Shown here one piece after another: positions 32,660 to 45,245 of a DNA stretch of 64,000 bases; the stretch's first letter is position 1; each line of letters begins with the position of its first letter. Source of the DNA: Oxytricha trifallax (taxonomy: Eukaryota; Ciliophora; Spirotrichea; Sporadotrichida; Oxytrichidae). The stretch is from NCBI GenBank assembly GCA_000711775.1, contig ARYC01001239.1:1-64000 (forward strand), given 5' to 3'. Under the pieces are notes generated by a model. The model was not told the DNA's origin. It made no database searches and worked only from the letters and a program-made list of their open reading frames with translations. A program made the position numbers and the translations under genes.

Positions 32660-33284
32660 TGGGTAATGGCCCCTGATCAGAGAAAATGAATTTTTTCTCC
32701 AAAATTTTTATAATTAATTAAAAAGTCGTTAAAGCCTCAAATAACTTAAAATACTCATTTAATAGGTAACTAATGAAACTTTAAGGATACTCTAACGCAC
32801 TAAATTATAAGCATAGTTCGACATTATCTCATATAAAATCGATAAATAATAATCAAATGATACTATTTTATTTGATTTTATTCATACTGTTATTTTAGAT
32901 TTTACTTATAATTTAAAGATTCTTGAATAGAGATTTGTTATGTTTACTCAATCTACATTTTTAAAAATTGTAAATTATTCTTCCACTATTTATATTCAAA
33001 AATAACAAATCTCTATTCAAGAATCTTTAAATTATAAGTAAAATCTAAAATAACAGTATGAATAAAATCAAATAAAATAGTATCATTTGATTATTATTTA
33101 TCGATTTTATATGAGATAATGTCGAACTATGCTTATAATTTAGTGCGTTAGAGTATCCTTAAAGTTTCATTAGTTACCTATTAAATGAGTATTTTAAGTT
33201 ATTTGAGGCTTTAACGACTTTTTAATTAATTATAAAAATTTTGGAGAAAAAATTCATTTTCCCTGATCAGGGGACCATTACCCC
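32660..33284. mobile_element. Near-perfect long palindrome
   Basis: Arms about 32,660-32,947 and 32,999-33,284, around a ~50 bp loop. The tips read GGGTAATGG.CCCCTGATCA and their inverse; inner arms meet at AACAAATCTCTATTCAAGAA. Only a few mismatches per arm. No coding content. It sits within an IES of P1. The DNA would form a ~285-bp hairpin when single-stranded. Confidence 0.85.
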
Positions 33285-35539
33285 ATTAATTATACAATCT
33301 GATTTTAAAATATTTTCTGGATATTAATTTTCTTGTGGAAATTAATCGGAAAACTAGTAGTTTAATGTAATTTTGAAATTTAATTTTTATAAGAATATTG
33401 CAATATATTTTCTTTGAATTAAAAAAGGAAAATTAATTACCTATAAAATTAAATTAAAAAAAACCCAATAAAATTAAAAATTGAAATTAAAAAAAAAATA
33501 AGCTTTATATAAAAATATATGATAAATAGAAAGATAAATCTTAAAAACGTAATATGTAAATTTATTTATAGATCTTTATATATAAATAGTCTTAATGGTT
33601 TTAGCATACATAAATAATTAATTGGTAAGTATTTATTTATTAAATTTTGAACAAATTTCTCAGAAAATTTTTTCCCTTATATTTTCTTTTATTTTTTCTG
33701 ATAAAAAAGTGGAACATCAGCTTTTATCATTACTGAATTTGTACCTGAAAATACTCAATTTTTTTAATTGAATACATTTATTAAATATTACAAATTTCAT
33801 GATGGTTTTTAAGAAATTCAGATAATTTTTTAAATGTTTTGATTAAAAATCACTTATAATTCAAAAATAAAATAAAGATCTAATAAAGTTTTATAAAAAT
33901 TTTTAAGATAAAATATAAATTTATTGATTTAATTTTAGTTAATGTCAAGATATGATTGGATTTTATTTTATTAAAGTCTATTTAAAAATATAATTAGTGG
34001 CATTTTTAATGATTTATAATAAGTAATTTAAAGGGTATATTATTAATTGCCCCACCCTGGCGCTTTTAATTTTAGCTTTAAAATAAAATTCATTAATTAA
34101 TCTGTTAAGAATTTAAAATAGATATGTATTTGTTAAATAAAGCAATATATAAAATATTTCTGTTAGAAAAGTAATATATTTATTAAAAGATTTAGAGATA
34201 TTATGTGTTTAATTTTTAGATAAATTTATTTGAGAATGTAATAAGTTATTATTTTAAAATATAGTTTCACTTAATAGTAAAAATAGAAAACCTTTAAAAT
34301 AATAATAAATAAATGCAAAATGCATAACCAATTAATTTATATGCTGTTTTATATATTTAAATATATATCTCTATCGATTCAAGAGTTTGGCTTTTAATTA
34401 TAGCTAGACGTCATAATAGTTCTTACTTGCAAATGTATTCCATATATAAAATCATTTCAAATTAACTATAATAACATATATTACAATAGAATTATATTTA
34501 ACTTAAATTTTATGCTATGTTAAACTATTTGATTTAATTTTATTAGTTAATGAATTTATAATTAGAATTTATTTTTTGAAATGTAAATATTTATAAATCA
34601 TCAATATGTGTTTTATCCGAGTTTCCCTACCCTTATCATACACTACATTCTTCCCCAACTCCAAAAATATAATTTATTAAAAATTGATGGCAACTCTTTT
34701 CGAATTACATCAAGAGTGAAGATTAAAGAGTAATAAATTTAAAAAATATTATATTTTTTATTTATTTTTCCTATAGAAGATGGCATAAAAAAATGTAAAA
34801 GAGAGGGTTAAAATTAAATAATTGAAAAAAAAAATAATAATCTTTGTATTATAACTGAAAAGACCATTAACAAATAAAATCGAACCTCAGAGGTTATAAA
34901 TTTTATTTGAATTAGAATATTTTTGGGTTGGGGATGGGCATCCCTGTTATTAAATATGTAACACTACTCAAGGAATCAAATATAAATTAAACTTAATCTA
35001 CATTTACAATAAATTTTATTACTATATTTTATTATTACAACAGTCAAAAGCTTCTAAATCAATTTACTTTCATCAACATTATAACTTTAAAATTAATAAT
35101 TTTTATTAATGCAAAAATATGAAATAAATTACTATAACAACAAAATAAATTAAATTACATAAGTTTAGTAAATTTTATACAAGTTAAAATAATCGCAATA
35201 GATAAAAAGTGTTATTTTTTTTAGTTTATTCAATAAAATTAATTATATAAGGATTCTAAATTTATTTTTATTATAATATTATATGTAATCATTACATAAA
35301 TAAATATCTTAATTGAGATAATAATTAAAATTTTTATATATTTCAGAATAAATTTATGAAAAAACTTGATAAATGTAATTAATATTTTATTCATCATCAT
35401 CCGCTTCAGGAATCAATACCCCAAAACTCTTTCAGAAGTTTGATTAATTTTATATTGATAATAGAACAATACTAATTCATACTTTATAAAAGTGTTAATA
35501 GGGATTATGTAGGGTCTATATTTTAATAATATTTATGCA
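33285..35539. other. AT-rich IES-like region with a degenerate inverted repeat
   Basis: A weak inverted pair lies at about 34,615-34,950 (CCCCAACTCCAAAAATATA versus TATTTTTGGGTTGGGGA), probably an old foldback element. Otherwise nothing recognised. Confidence 0.45.
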
Positions 35540-35958
35540 TTTACATTCGGTAAAATAATTTAATATTATTTAGTAAATTTTTTATTTAGTAATTCTTTAA
35601 TTTTCTCTAAACTAAGACAATATGGAACTTGTTTGTTTGATATTTAAATTAAAAATAAGCTTTTGATATTAATTTAGACGGTACTATTTATTGCATAACT
35701 TTGGAAGCGAGATAATTGAGTTTATTTTGGGTGATTCTTTTATTAGAATTAAATACCAAATTTAAACTCTATTTATCACGCTTACTCAGAGGTGCAATTA
35801 AATAGTACCTTTAATATTTAGTTAAGCTGATTTCACTATTCTTTATCAAACAAATAAGTACCATATTGTTGAAGTTTCAAGGAATGTTAATTGCTATTAA
35901 TTTAATAATTATTAAATTTAATTAAAATTAATTAATTAAAAAAATTCCTACAATATTT
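35540..35958. mobile_element. Foldback element family 1, copy d
   Basis: Diverged copy: internal AAGACAATATGGAACTTG, GACGGTACTATTTATTGCAT, GCGAGATAATTGAGTTTATT and inverted counterparts at 35,770-35,890; right tip ATTCCTACAATATT at 35,944. The left tip is poorly preserved. It abuts a TBE relic at 35,960. Confidence 0.7.
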
Positions 35959-35959
35959 T

Positions 35960-36400
35960 TTAAAGCGTGTATTTGCGAGATTTAGGGTCAATTTATGACA
36001 ATCAGTATATAAGATTATATTTTAAGTTGCGCTATGGATGTAATAATTATAAAGATCAACTCTTCCAATCCTAAAAAGCATTTATATTACAAGATACTTC
36101 ATAATACTATTGCTACCAATATATCTCACTCTATATTATCATTAAATATTAACAGATAGCATCTTAATTCTAAGGCAAAGAGACCCTAAAATTTAGCAGT
36201 TTCATATATAGTAACTAATTTTTGATAATTCACTTAAAAACTGTACTTTTGCTCTCTTGCACAGAGTGCTGTGATATTCCATCGCTAAACTTGAGCTTTA
36301 TATAACTTTATAATATATAGTCCAAGAGTGAGAGATTCTAATTATAAAATCAAGCAATATCTTGATCATAATTCAACAAATGGAGACATCAGAGAACTTA
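35960..36400 (+). pseudogene. TBE transposase N-terminus relic
   Basis: Parallels 8,030-8,400 of TBE B: GTGTATTTGCGAGATTTAGG, TTAAGTTGCGCTATGGATGT, TTGCACAGAGTGCTGTGATA and CTTGAGCTTTATATAACT. No open frame survives. Directly follows foldback copy d. Confidence 0.65.
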
Positions 36401-38030
36401 CATACTAAAAAATAATCAAACCAAGCAATGAATATGGTTTTACATTTGTTAAACAATCAAACAGCAATTTATAATGGTTAAATGCAGAAAAATGCCACAG
36501 TACTATAAGTTTAGTTTTATGTAAAATAAAGATTGCTTCTCATAATTATTTTAATCACTCATATTTTAATCATAAATATCTAAATAAAATCCAGTTAATT
36601 TTGCATTAGTTATAAACATTTAATAATTAATTTAATTAAATTCCGAAGGAGTTTAGGAGTTTAAATATACCTTGATTTATAAATTTGATAATAATATTTA
36701 TTAATTAACATAATAAATAAATTTAATTTTATTGATGAATAAACATATAATTTTTAAAATTAGATGAATTTAAATTTCCACATTCACAATTTTTATGCAA
36801 TCTAAATTTCCTTGATAATTAAATAAAAATTAACAAATTCTTTACTTAACATTTTCATTAAAATTTTTTTTTTTATAGTTCAATAGAAATTAATTTTTAA
36901 AGAAATTTGTTGAAACTTTTAAAAATTTTCATCTTATTTAAAATAAAAGATTCTGGAATTGTGATTAATTTTTGCCTAATTAAGCTAGTTTATACAGGTA
37001 TAGTTTATTTATTTAATCTTGACTAAATGTAAATTAAATTTAGGCAATTAAAATTAATAGAATAAGGAAACGTTTTATATATGTAATAAATTACACTTGT
37101 TTAAAGTATCTTAATACACAACTTATTTATCTGTGAATATAATTATTGAAATTTTCATAAGATAAACTATTTAAGGCTAATCTAAAAAGCAATTTTCGTA
37201 TTAAATTATTTTTTAATAGATATTAAGTCCTTACTATCATGAACTGAGAGGCTAGTAAAAGTAGAGGATTTATTTCTTTTTTTACTTTTATGACTTAGAA
37301 TAATTAATATATTTATCTCTATCTATCATAAAATCTATCAGAAATTATAAGAATATCAATATTCTCATCTAAATTATGAACAACGTAATTAATGAATTTT
37401 TATAACAGAACCTGTAAATTATATAATTTAGATGAATATAAATTCATTTATATATTTATAAACATTTAAGTTATTAAAAAAAACCCAACTTTACATAATT
37501 TATAAATATAGTTTTTATTTTTTACTGAAAAAGAATTTGAAATTAATCAATCGTTGTTATCAGAGATTCTAAATGAAGGACAAATTAAATCAAATTAAAA
37601 AAAATATTAAAAATTTTTTTAAAAAAAATATGAATCTTCAAAAGATGCTACCATAAACTAATATTTTAGCCAATTTCTTTTGTATAAGCATTGGATTAAC
37701 ACCAAATTTATAATATAAAGACAAAATTAAATTAAGAATTTTTATATTAATTGAAGTTATTATTTGTAAATAGGATATTAGTTATAATTTTATATATTAT
37801 AAAATTTAGCAATAATAAGTAATATAAAACATTTTAATTGCAATAATATTAAATTAAATGATTGTGTTAATTAATAGATAGGAATTGGTATATTTGAAGG
37901 TAATTCATTTACTAAACAAATAATATTTTTACAAATAAAAAATGCTACTTTTCAAGATAGATAGAAAGTAGAATGAAATAAAAGTTTATTAATACATATA
38001 TTGTATAAAAATATGAAGAAAAAATAAATT
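36401..38030. other. AT-rich region with a small TBE scrap
   Basis: At 37,210-37,440 a minus-strand transposase scrap remains (CATGAACTGAGAGGCTAGTA matches the VHKTKE region of the intact gene; GAACAACGTAATTAATGAA matches the HHRSIK region). The rest is AT-rich with no signal. Confidence 0.45.
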
Positions 38031-38037
38031 GTTCAGA

Positions 38038-38130
38038 AATATTTTGATTTATATTTTCAGCGGTTTCAGCTATTGGGGTCATAGATTTCAATTAAACTGG
38101 CACTGTATTAAAAACATTTTTAGGTATAGA
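38038..38130 (+). CDS. Possible P1 MDS: propeller-like segment
   Basis: Reads IFSAVSAIGVIDFNQTGTVL, then KTF. The G.ID.N.TG...KT pattern is blade-like. GC is raised in a very AT-rich context. Two further candidates follow at 38,520 and 38,830. Confidence 0.4.
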
Positions 38131-38519
38131 AATTTATCATAATATTGCAAAAGAAAATAAATATAATTTGAATTATTTATTAGATAATTATTTATAATTT
38201 TATATTCACTTCATTAGATTACTTTGATAAAATATTTATAGCATTTATATTTAATTTTTTGGAGGAAAATTTTAGTTTTTTTTTTATCATTCTATTTCTT
38301 TTTTAATTTAGATTTAAAAAAAAGTATATATTTTTTTGAAAAATATTTAATTATTAATTTAAATATATATATAAAAGAGCTTATTTGAATTTTATTTGTA
38401 GAAATTGCTTGCTTTATACTATATGTGAATATTTTATATATAAAATCCTCTTAATTTCAGTATTTATCGTTTGAAAATATTTTAATTTATAAATAAAATT
38501 AGCATCTTATTAATTTTAG

Positions 38520-38925
38520 TTTATCTATGGTGCTCAGAGTGGGGTTCAGATAACATTTACATATTATAATTGTAATTTTTATAAATTATATAATTTCATT
38601 GAAATTGAATATAAATATAAATATAATTATCATTTTTATAAATCTTTTTTAAGTTAAATATTATAATATTTTTATTTAAAATGAAAGGCATCGTTGTTTT
38701 TAGGAGGAATTGATAAATTAATATAGTAATTTAAAAATAGATATAGTAAGTTATTTTATTTACTAATTTAATTATTTATAATTATTTAATTCCTAATCTA
38801 ATATAGTATAAGAATACTTTAGATTCATAACCTTAACTACAGGCCTGTTATGTGGGTATATATCTAAAAGCATAAATACTGGATATCCTATCTTTCAAGA
38901 TGTAGGAGTGCTTCTTTAAAAACTA
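38520..38925 (+). CDS. Two possible small P1 MDSs with an IES between
   Basis: 38,520-38,565 reads FIYGAQSGVQITFTY. 38,830-38,925 has several open frames, one giving LLCGYISKSINTGYPIFQDV. Both have raised GC. YGAQSG and INTGYPIFQDV fit blade or turn sequences of the family, but frames and pointers are not proven. Confidence 0.35.
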
Positions 38926-39499
38926 TATATTATATATTGATATTTTTTATGTTATTGCGTTAGTTTTATAGTTCTAATTTTTAATAACATATTTTATGAT
39001 TATTCTTGAGCCTAATTTTTATTTTGGATTTTGTGATTTATTAATTATTTTTATAAAATGTTGTAATGCATAACTTTTATTTTTGAATGTCTCTTTTGAA
39101 ATTTAATTTGCTGAAATTATGAAAAGTTATTTGTTCATATATAAATAAGTAATAGAATTTAATTTAAGATTGAGTTAACTTTTTGTTTCAATAAAAACAT
39201 CTTAAAATACACAATTAAGCAATTAAAGCATTTATGTAAATAAAATATCTTCCTTTTCCAAATATCTTTTTTGATACTTTGTGGAATATTATTTGTACCT
39301 TTTTTTTATTATTCACCTTATTTTGCGATCTTATAACTAAAATACCATTAAAATTGTAAATATCTGAACAATATTTTATTAATGACTACCATTATTGTAT
39401 ATAAATAAAATTAATCAATGAAAAAAGATTTATTAAATATAATTTTTTTTTCTAATAAATTAAAAATATTAAGATTTATTCGAACAACATATTAATAAT

Positions 39500-39628
39500 A
39501 CTATTGGTTTTTGTAACCAGAATGAACAAAGTCGACTATTAGTTATTAAGTAGCCACTTCGGTGTCAAAAGGGCAAGACCCTTAACATAAATTTATCACC
39601 CGCAGAGCCTAGAGCTCTAGATAAGGGT
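39500..39628 (+). CDS. Raised-GC segment, possible P1 MDS
   Basis: An open frame reads TIGFCNQNEQSRLLVIKQPL, then RCQKGKTLNINLSPAEPRAL. It is followed at once by an (ATT)n microsatellite. No homology pattern decides between MDS and non-coding insert. Confidence 0.3.
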
Positions 39629-39658
39629 TAATAATTATTATTATTATTATTATTATTA
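39629..39658. repeat. (ATT)n microsatellite
   Basis: About eight consecutive ATT/TTA units ending before ACCGGTCCC. Confidence 0.9.
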
Positions 39659-40244
39659 CCGGTCCCTGTTTATATCATAAAAATTTCTAAACATTTTAAA
39701 TATTAACATTTTTTTAAAAAGATAAAATTTATGTTTCTTTAAGTTGTACTTATAATAAGGAAATAACTTATTATCTTATTTATACTTATACATTATATCT
39801 TTTACTAACACAATCATTAATTCATTCATAATTTGCTGAATTTGGTGAAATATTTTTATAAATTACCTTAATTACATGAAAATATCATACTTTAATTAAA
39901 TTTGGATAAATTCTTTTTTAAAAGTACATTTACGAGGTTTAAATTTCTGTACTTAGAATTTTAATATAATTTAAATTTATATGTCTACCATTATTATAAA
40001 ATTTATCATACTTTTTTTTTAAAAAATATTAATTACTAAAGATTATAAATTTAATATAAATAAATGGAATATAATAATTAAATTACTCATTTATTTAATT
40101 GTTTATAAAATAATTTATATATTGAATATTATTGAAGAATCAAAAATATTAATTATGTTAATTATTTGATGTTTAATAAGAACTGTTGTTTTATCTTAAT
40201 TTATTATAGTATTACAGTTGATTTGAGGAAATAGTATAATTAAT

Positions 40245-40610
40245 TAATATCTACAAATAGTCACATTTTACTTTTTATGAAACCTACATAATATGGTACT
40301 CGTTCTTTATAGAATTAAAATTCTGGACTTTATTTAGGGCGATAAACCTCTACCACATTCCTGAAGCGAATTTAATCAATTTTATTTTTGGATTTCTTTA
40401 AGTAGATTATAATGTCAAAAAATAAAATTGATTTATTTAACTTCACAGATGCGATAGAGGTATCGCCTTTCGGATAGTCAAGATTATTTAAATTCTACAG
40501 GATGGGAGTTTTATCTTTCTATGTTTTAAAAGAGTTAAATACATTAGTTATAATTATTAATTAAATTATAGATTTTTTTCTCTAATGAATTGTATTCCTT
40601 CGTTAATTAA
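40245..40610. mobile_element. Foldback element family 1, copy e
   Basis: Contains the family signature in inverted arms: ACCTACATAATATGGTACTC (40,283), CTGGACTTTATTTAGGGCGA, CTACCACATTCCTGAAGCGA and their degraded inverses at 40,430-40,600, ending ATTGTATTCCTTCGTTAA. The most diverged of the five copies. Confidence 0.65.
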
Positions 40611-40674
40611 ATATTATTCAAGTTTTTAATAATATATCTTAAATAATTATTTAAAAATTAAATACCAAAGCCAT

Positions 40675-40752
40675 ATTACTTTCAGATGGGAGCACCAGAT
40701 ACTAGATCTATTTAAGTCCTTAACGAATCTTTATACATTAAAAAATCTAATA
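40675..40752 (+). CDS. Possible P1 MDS
   Basis: Reads PYYFQMGAPDTRSIQVLNES, then LY, with raised GC. Position just upstream of the Cadg part would suit the linker before that domain. Unproven. Confidence 0.35.
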
Positions 40753-42460
40753 CACATATTATCACTTATCCTAAATATAATATAATGTACTTACTATATT
40801 TTTATATTAAAATATGATTGAATATAATTTTTAACATAAAAATAAATAAAGATTAAGAATTAATATAAAATATTATTTCAATATTGCCTTTATCTTTTAA
40901 TGTATTTTTTATAAGACTAATTAAAATTACGATATTAAATAATTTAATTAATTATAATATATAAAATAATTTTTTATATTTTATCCAAACTTATTCCCTT
41001 CGTAGTTAAACCTGATTTATTTATTTAAATTTTGCTTATTAAGTATTCATTAAAATAAGAAAAGCAATATCAATTATTTTACTCATTTTTATAATTAAAT
41101 CAATAATAGTTAAAAGTGATATTACTCATATGTAAAAATTAGTAATAAAATAGGGCTAGGAAAGTGTTTTTTCTATATTTATTTTTTTATTTAAAAAAAT
41201 CATTTATATCATATATAGAATATTTTACTTATAGAATGCCTAATTTTTTTAAAAATAAAAAAATGTAAAATACAAAAAAACAACATTATAATTAAACATT
41301 AATACTTGAATAATTCATAGTTAGAAAATTAAGGTTGAATTATTCTTTAATGGTTCAATTAAATAGCATCTTTTAAATTATTCCATTAAATTTAATTTGA
41401 GAATTATTATATCCAATTTTTTATAAAGAAAAATTGTTATCCTTCTAAATACTCTGCAAAGCAAATTATCAAATATGCTAATAATAAAATTTATTATATT
41501 CCTTCAATATTAAGTTAAAAAAAATTACAAATTTAATTTTTCAGTTTTTAATAACTTTGACAAATGTAACAGTGCCTTACTATTATATATATATATTGCT
41601 AAATTTATTTTTATTTGTGAATGAGTTCAATTAACCAAAAATATTACATTTATTTAAATTAAATCAGAGTGAAATTTTGATGATATCTCATATTTATTGA
41701 AGTATAAAATGTGTTAAAAATGAATATTAAACTTAAAATCTTCAGTAAATACTATAAAAACTTCATTCTAACCAAGACTATCTTCATTTCAACACAGGGT
41801 AAAATGAAATTAAGAAAGAAAGTTTCAACAAAAAAATAAGCCTAATATTTGATAAAGATAAATATTCTAATAAATATAGACAAAGAGAATAAATTTAGAT
41901 AAATTTACATATACATTAGATATTCTAGTATACAATAGTTTAGTAATATCTGCCCATATTTAATTGCACAAAATAATTCTATTGAATAGTTAATATTTTG
42001 AAAAAAAAATATTTATAAAATTATTTCTTATTTTTATAAAATAAAAATAAAAATTGAGTTGATTTTATTGAGAGCTAATATAAGATATTAAATTAATCTT
42101 AAAATTATGACAAATAAATGAAATAGCATTTATGATTATTTACATTATTTATTTATGTTTCTCAAATTAAAATAAATTATTATAATACAATTTGATTAAT
42201 TAAACTGTAATATTGATAACTTAATAAATTAAGTTATCAATATTACGATCCTGCAATAAAACCAAATTACAAAATTTTAATTGAAAAAAAGTTAAAAATA
42301 TAAAAATTCTATCTTTGTGATTTTAAAATATTTTAAAGATAATTTCAATTATGAAATTTTTACTATTGCTTTTCATTAATAATATACATTAAATTTGACC
42401 TATTATTGTTACATGTAAATATATTTAAATATTTATTATAATAAATATCTTATTACTAAT
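40753..42460. other. AT-rich IES-like region
   Basis: No coding signal of note. A perfect 17-bp-stem hairpin is listed separately at 42,207-42,246. Confidence 0.4.
42207..42246. repeat. Perfect small hairpin
   Basis: GTAATATTGATAACTTA, a 6-nt loop, then the exact inverse. Confidence 0.85.
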
Positions 42461-42464
42461 ATAA

Positions 42465-42576
42465 ATTTGGTTTCTCAGATAAAATGAATCAGCCAGTTGA
42501 AATTACTGGTAGAAAATTATTATTACCAGCGACTCTGCCTACTCATATCATCCAATATTTAGGAGATAATGTTTAA
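42465..42576 (+). CDS. P1 MDS A: start of Cadg region
   Basis: Reads GFSDKMNQPVEITGRKLLLP, then ATLPTHIIQYLGDNV. It ends at pointer TTTAA (42,572-42,576), which recurs at 42,757-42,761. Joining across the ~185 bp IES gives GDNV-Q-STDGSN in frame. This segment resembles the start of a cadherin-like strand pattern. The 5' junction lies near 42,465 and was not resolved. Confidence 0.75.
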
Positions 42577-42756
42577 GTAATTATAATTGATAATTGCATT
42601 TATAATATCTTAATCTTATAATAATATCTTTTATTTTGATTTGCACATATGACTAAGCAGGTTGCAATGATACAGAATATATTCAATACATTTAAATTAA
42701 AAAAAATTAACTTATAAATAAAACTAAAAAATTTTTATAATAAAAATATTTATTAA

Positions 42757-42831
42757 TTTAAAGCACTGATGGAAGCAACTTAAACAGTAAATTCACCTTT
42801 GTTGAAAGTGCAAATACCCTATATATTTTAA
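42757..42831 (+). CDS. P1 MDS B
   Basis: Reads QSTDGSNLNSKFTFVESANT, then LYI. Bounded by pointer TTTAA on the left and TATTTTAA (42,824-42,831) on the right; the latter recurs at 43,045-43,052. Both joins preserve the frame, which is strong internal evidence that the AT-rich gaps are IESs. Confidence 0.8.
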
Positions 42832-43044
42832 AACTTATTTTTATCCTTTGATTATTTTCCTTGAATGTATGTAGTTAAAATTAGATAAGTTTTTATTAAG
42901 TTTTCTATAATTATATAATTTGGCAAGAATAATACACATTATATAAAGCTAGAGAATATGGGTTTTAATCATTTTTTACTAATATAAATCCTTAAAATTA
43001 AATTATTCAAAAAATAAACAAACATTAAAAATAAACAAACATAT

Positions 43045-43401
43045 TATTTTAAGGTTTATTGCCTTAAGCAAAAATTTAAGCGCAGTAGGAAATTATACCT
43101 TGAAATTTAAGTGCAGAATTCAAGATGGGCTCACTAATGAGACAACATTTGTGGTAGAGTACAAATATGATGGAAGGAGTTTTTCAAATCAAAATTAGTC
43201 TACAAATACTACGAATAATACGACAGCAAATAATACAAATGCTACTATTAATAGAACAACTTCATATAACCTAGCTCCAATGTTTTATACTAAGCTATAG
43301 GGATTTACAATAAGAGCAGGAGGCACTGCTGTTCTATATTTACCTGATTTCTTTGATCCTAATGGAGACAATGTTAAAATATCAGCAAAGCATAATTAAA
43401 C
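43045..43401 (+). CDS. P1 MDS C: Asn/Thr-rich linker and Cadg domain start
   Basis: Reads FIALSKNLSAVGNYTLKFKC, then RIQDGLTNETTFVVEYKYDG, an Asn/Thr-rich linker with many N-glycosylation sites (NTT, NAT, NRT), then LAPMFYTKLQGFTIRAGGTA and VLYLPDFFDPNGDNVKISAK. The last part is a good match to the Cadg (dystroglycan-type cadherin-like) pattern: an aromatic strand, then L-P-D-F-F-D-P-N-G-D-x-V. It begins at pointer TATTTTAA and ends at AAAC (43,398-43,401), which recurs at 44,128-44,131 and again joins in frame. Extracellular. Confidence 0.85.
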
Positions 43402-44127
43402 CTTTTTTAATTTTTAATCTTCCTTATCATGGATTTATAAATTAGGGTTGAATAGATTTGGTTTTATTAAGTGCTCCTCAATTTAAAGTTGTAATTCATT
43501 TAGAAGTTTTAATGTATATAAAAAGTTAAATATATCCTAAAATAAGGTACGAATTGGCAATCAAAACATTTTTCTTATCTAAAATTAAGCCCTTTCTTAA
43601 TAAAACCTAAATGAAATTTATACAGTAAGAAGCTAATAAATAATTTTAAATTAAAAATAAATAAATAAATTAGATACCATCAATTTAATAATTCGCTCGT
43701 TTATAAATGTGTTTAATCTAAGCAAATCTAGTCTCTGAAAATAGTATAAATTATTACAATAAATTAAACTTTGAAATATCATTAATAAATTTGGGCATAA
43801 GGTATTTTTTTGAAATTTAACAATTTTATTATAAAAAAAAGAATATATCAACCAGATAATAAAAGATAAATTATATAGTCTGATGTTTCAATAGAAAAGT
43901 GAGATCAATGAATAATGAAAGAGGATATAATTTAATTAAAATGCTCCTAATAATATATTATTTTCTAAAATTTATAATAAGATTTCCAGTCTTATTAAAG
44001 TTATTTGATAATCAAGGGTTATTAAATTAGATTTTTTATTATTTATAAAAAGATATTTGGTATTAGTTTAGCTTAATTGAATTATTTTCTTACTTAAATC
44101 ATTTAAATTCAAAATAAAAACATTGAA

Positions 44128-44270
44128 AAACTTGTTTTTGGGTAATTAATGGAATTAATACAGATTTCTTTAAATTCTTAGATGATAAAAGAATGGAATT
44201 TAATGCTAAACTTAAAGACCTTGGTGATCAAGATATTATGATCATCTTAACTGATGATATTTTGAGTATA
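44128..44270 (+). CDS. P1 MDS D: rest of Cadg domain
   Basis: After pointer AAAC the frame reads TCFWVINGINTDFFKFLDDK, then RMEFNAKLKDLGDQDIMIIL and TDD. This gives the central W/F...F and terminal GxYxIxIxLTDD-like strand of a Cadg domain. The right junction lies after LTDDIL near 44,270; I could not find a pointer that keeps the frame into the next segment. Confidence 0.75.
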
Positions 44271-44599
44271 ATTTTTTTCTATAAAATTTTTATTATTCAG
44301 TCATTTAGTATTTTTCTAAAAAAAATTAATTTTATTTCGTCTGCTAGTAATATAAAATTAAATAATTTACCAATACAACCTTGTAATTTTTATATTTATT
44401 AATTTTAAAGGAAATATAAAATTAGTTAGCACTTTATTTTTTTATAAGGAAAATAGTAGATTTTTGTGTTAGTTCATCTTATTTTATGAAATATAATTTG
44501 CATGTTCACATTATATTCTATCCCCCTATTTACGGGTACCCTTTGATATAGTACTATCTCACCTCTCTAATTTTAATAACCTCCATTCTTTCATATTAT

Positions 44600-44710
44600 T
44601 AATTTTAAATCCAAGGTCTTAATCAATTTATTTAGGATGAAATTACAATAATAACTTTTATGGAACCCTTCAACTTCAATCCCAATTCTAAAATAACATT
44701 CTAAAATTAT
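44600..44710 (+). CDS. P1 MDS E
   Basis: Reads FQIQGLNQFIQDEITIITFM, then EPFNFNPNSKI. Raised GC. Position between the Cadg domain and the juxtamembrane region fits the usual order. Pointers unresolved. Confidence 0.6.
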
Positions 44711-44854
44711 GTCTTTTTACTTATCTCTTGTTTTATTTTTAATTATTTGATATAAATAATATGATATTTCAAACCATTTTTTCTATATTTTTAATAACAT
44801 AAATCCATTATCTACAAAATATAGAATAATTGTTAAAGTTCTTTAAAGTGATTT

Positions 44855-44905
44855 AGTCTAAATGAATAATACTGATGTTGTCAAAAGCAAAATAAAATAT
44901 TTTAA
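44855..44905 (+). CDS. Possible short P1 MDS
   Basis: Reads VQMNNTDVVKSKI in a short patch of raised GC. Too short to be sure. Confidence 0.4.
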
Positions 44906-45044
44906 AAAAGTCTAAGGATCTTATAATTATAATCAACTATATAATAATTTTTTAATTTTCTTATTTTTTTATTCCATTTTAGAATTTTAAAGCATAAAAT
45001 TTAACAATTTAATACTTTAAATACTAATTTGCAAAGAAAATTAT

Positions 45045-45245
45045 ATATTAAAGCAACTTATCAGATATTATAAGCATCCAGGACACTTCTAAATTCAAGA
45101 TATAACAGATCTCTCCAACTGGTTTAATTAGCATCAAATTTGAAAAACTTTTAAATAGCACAAACTAGACATAACTGCTTTCATAAATTTATGAATCTTT
45201 GAGACTTTAGATTGAGGATTAATCAATTTATAAAACCAAATTTTG
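45045..45245 (+). CDS. P1 MDS F: juxtamembrane beta-rich segment
   Basis: Reads NLSDIISIQDTSKFKIQQIS, then PTGLISIKFEKLLNSTNQTQ and LLSQIYESLRLQIED. The I.S.TGLI.IKF motif is characteristic of the region after Cadg repeats in ciliate surface proteins. Open without TGA until the AT-rich IES. Confidence 0.7.
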
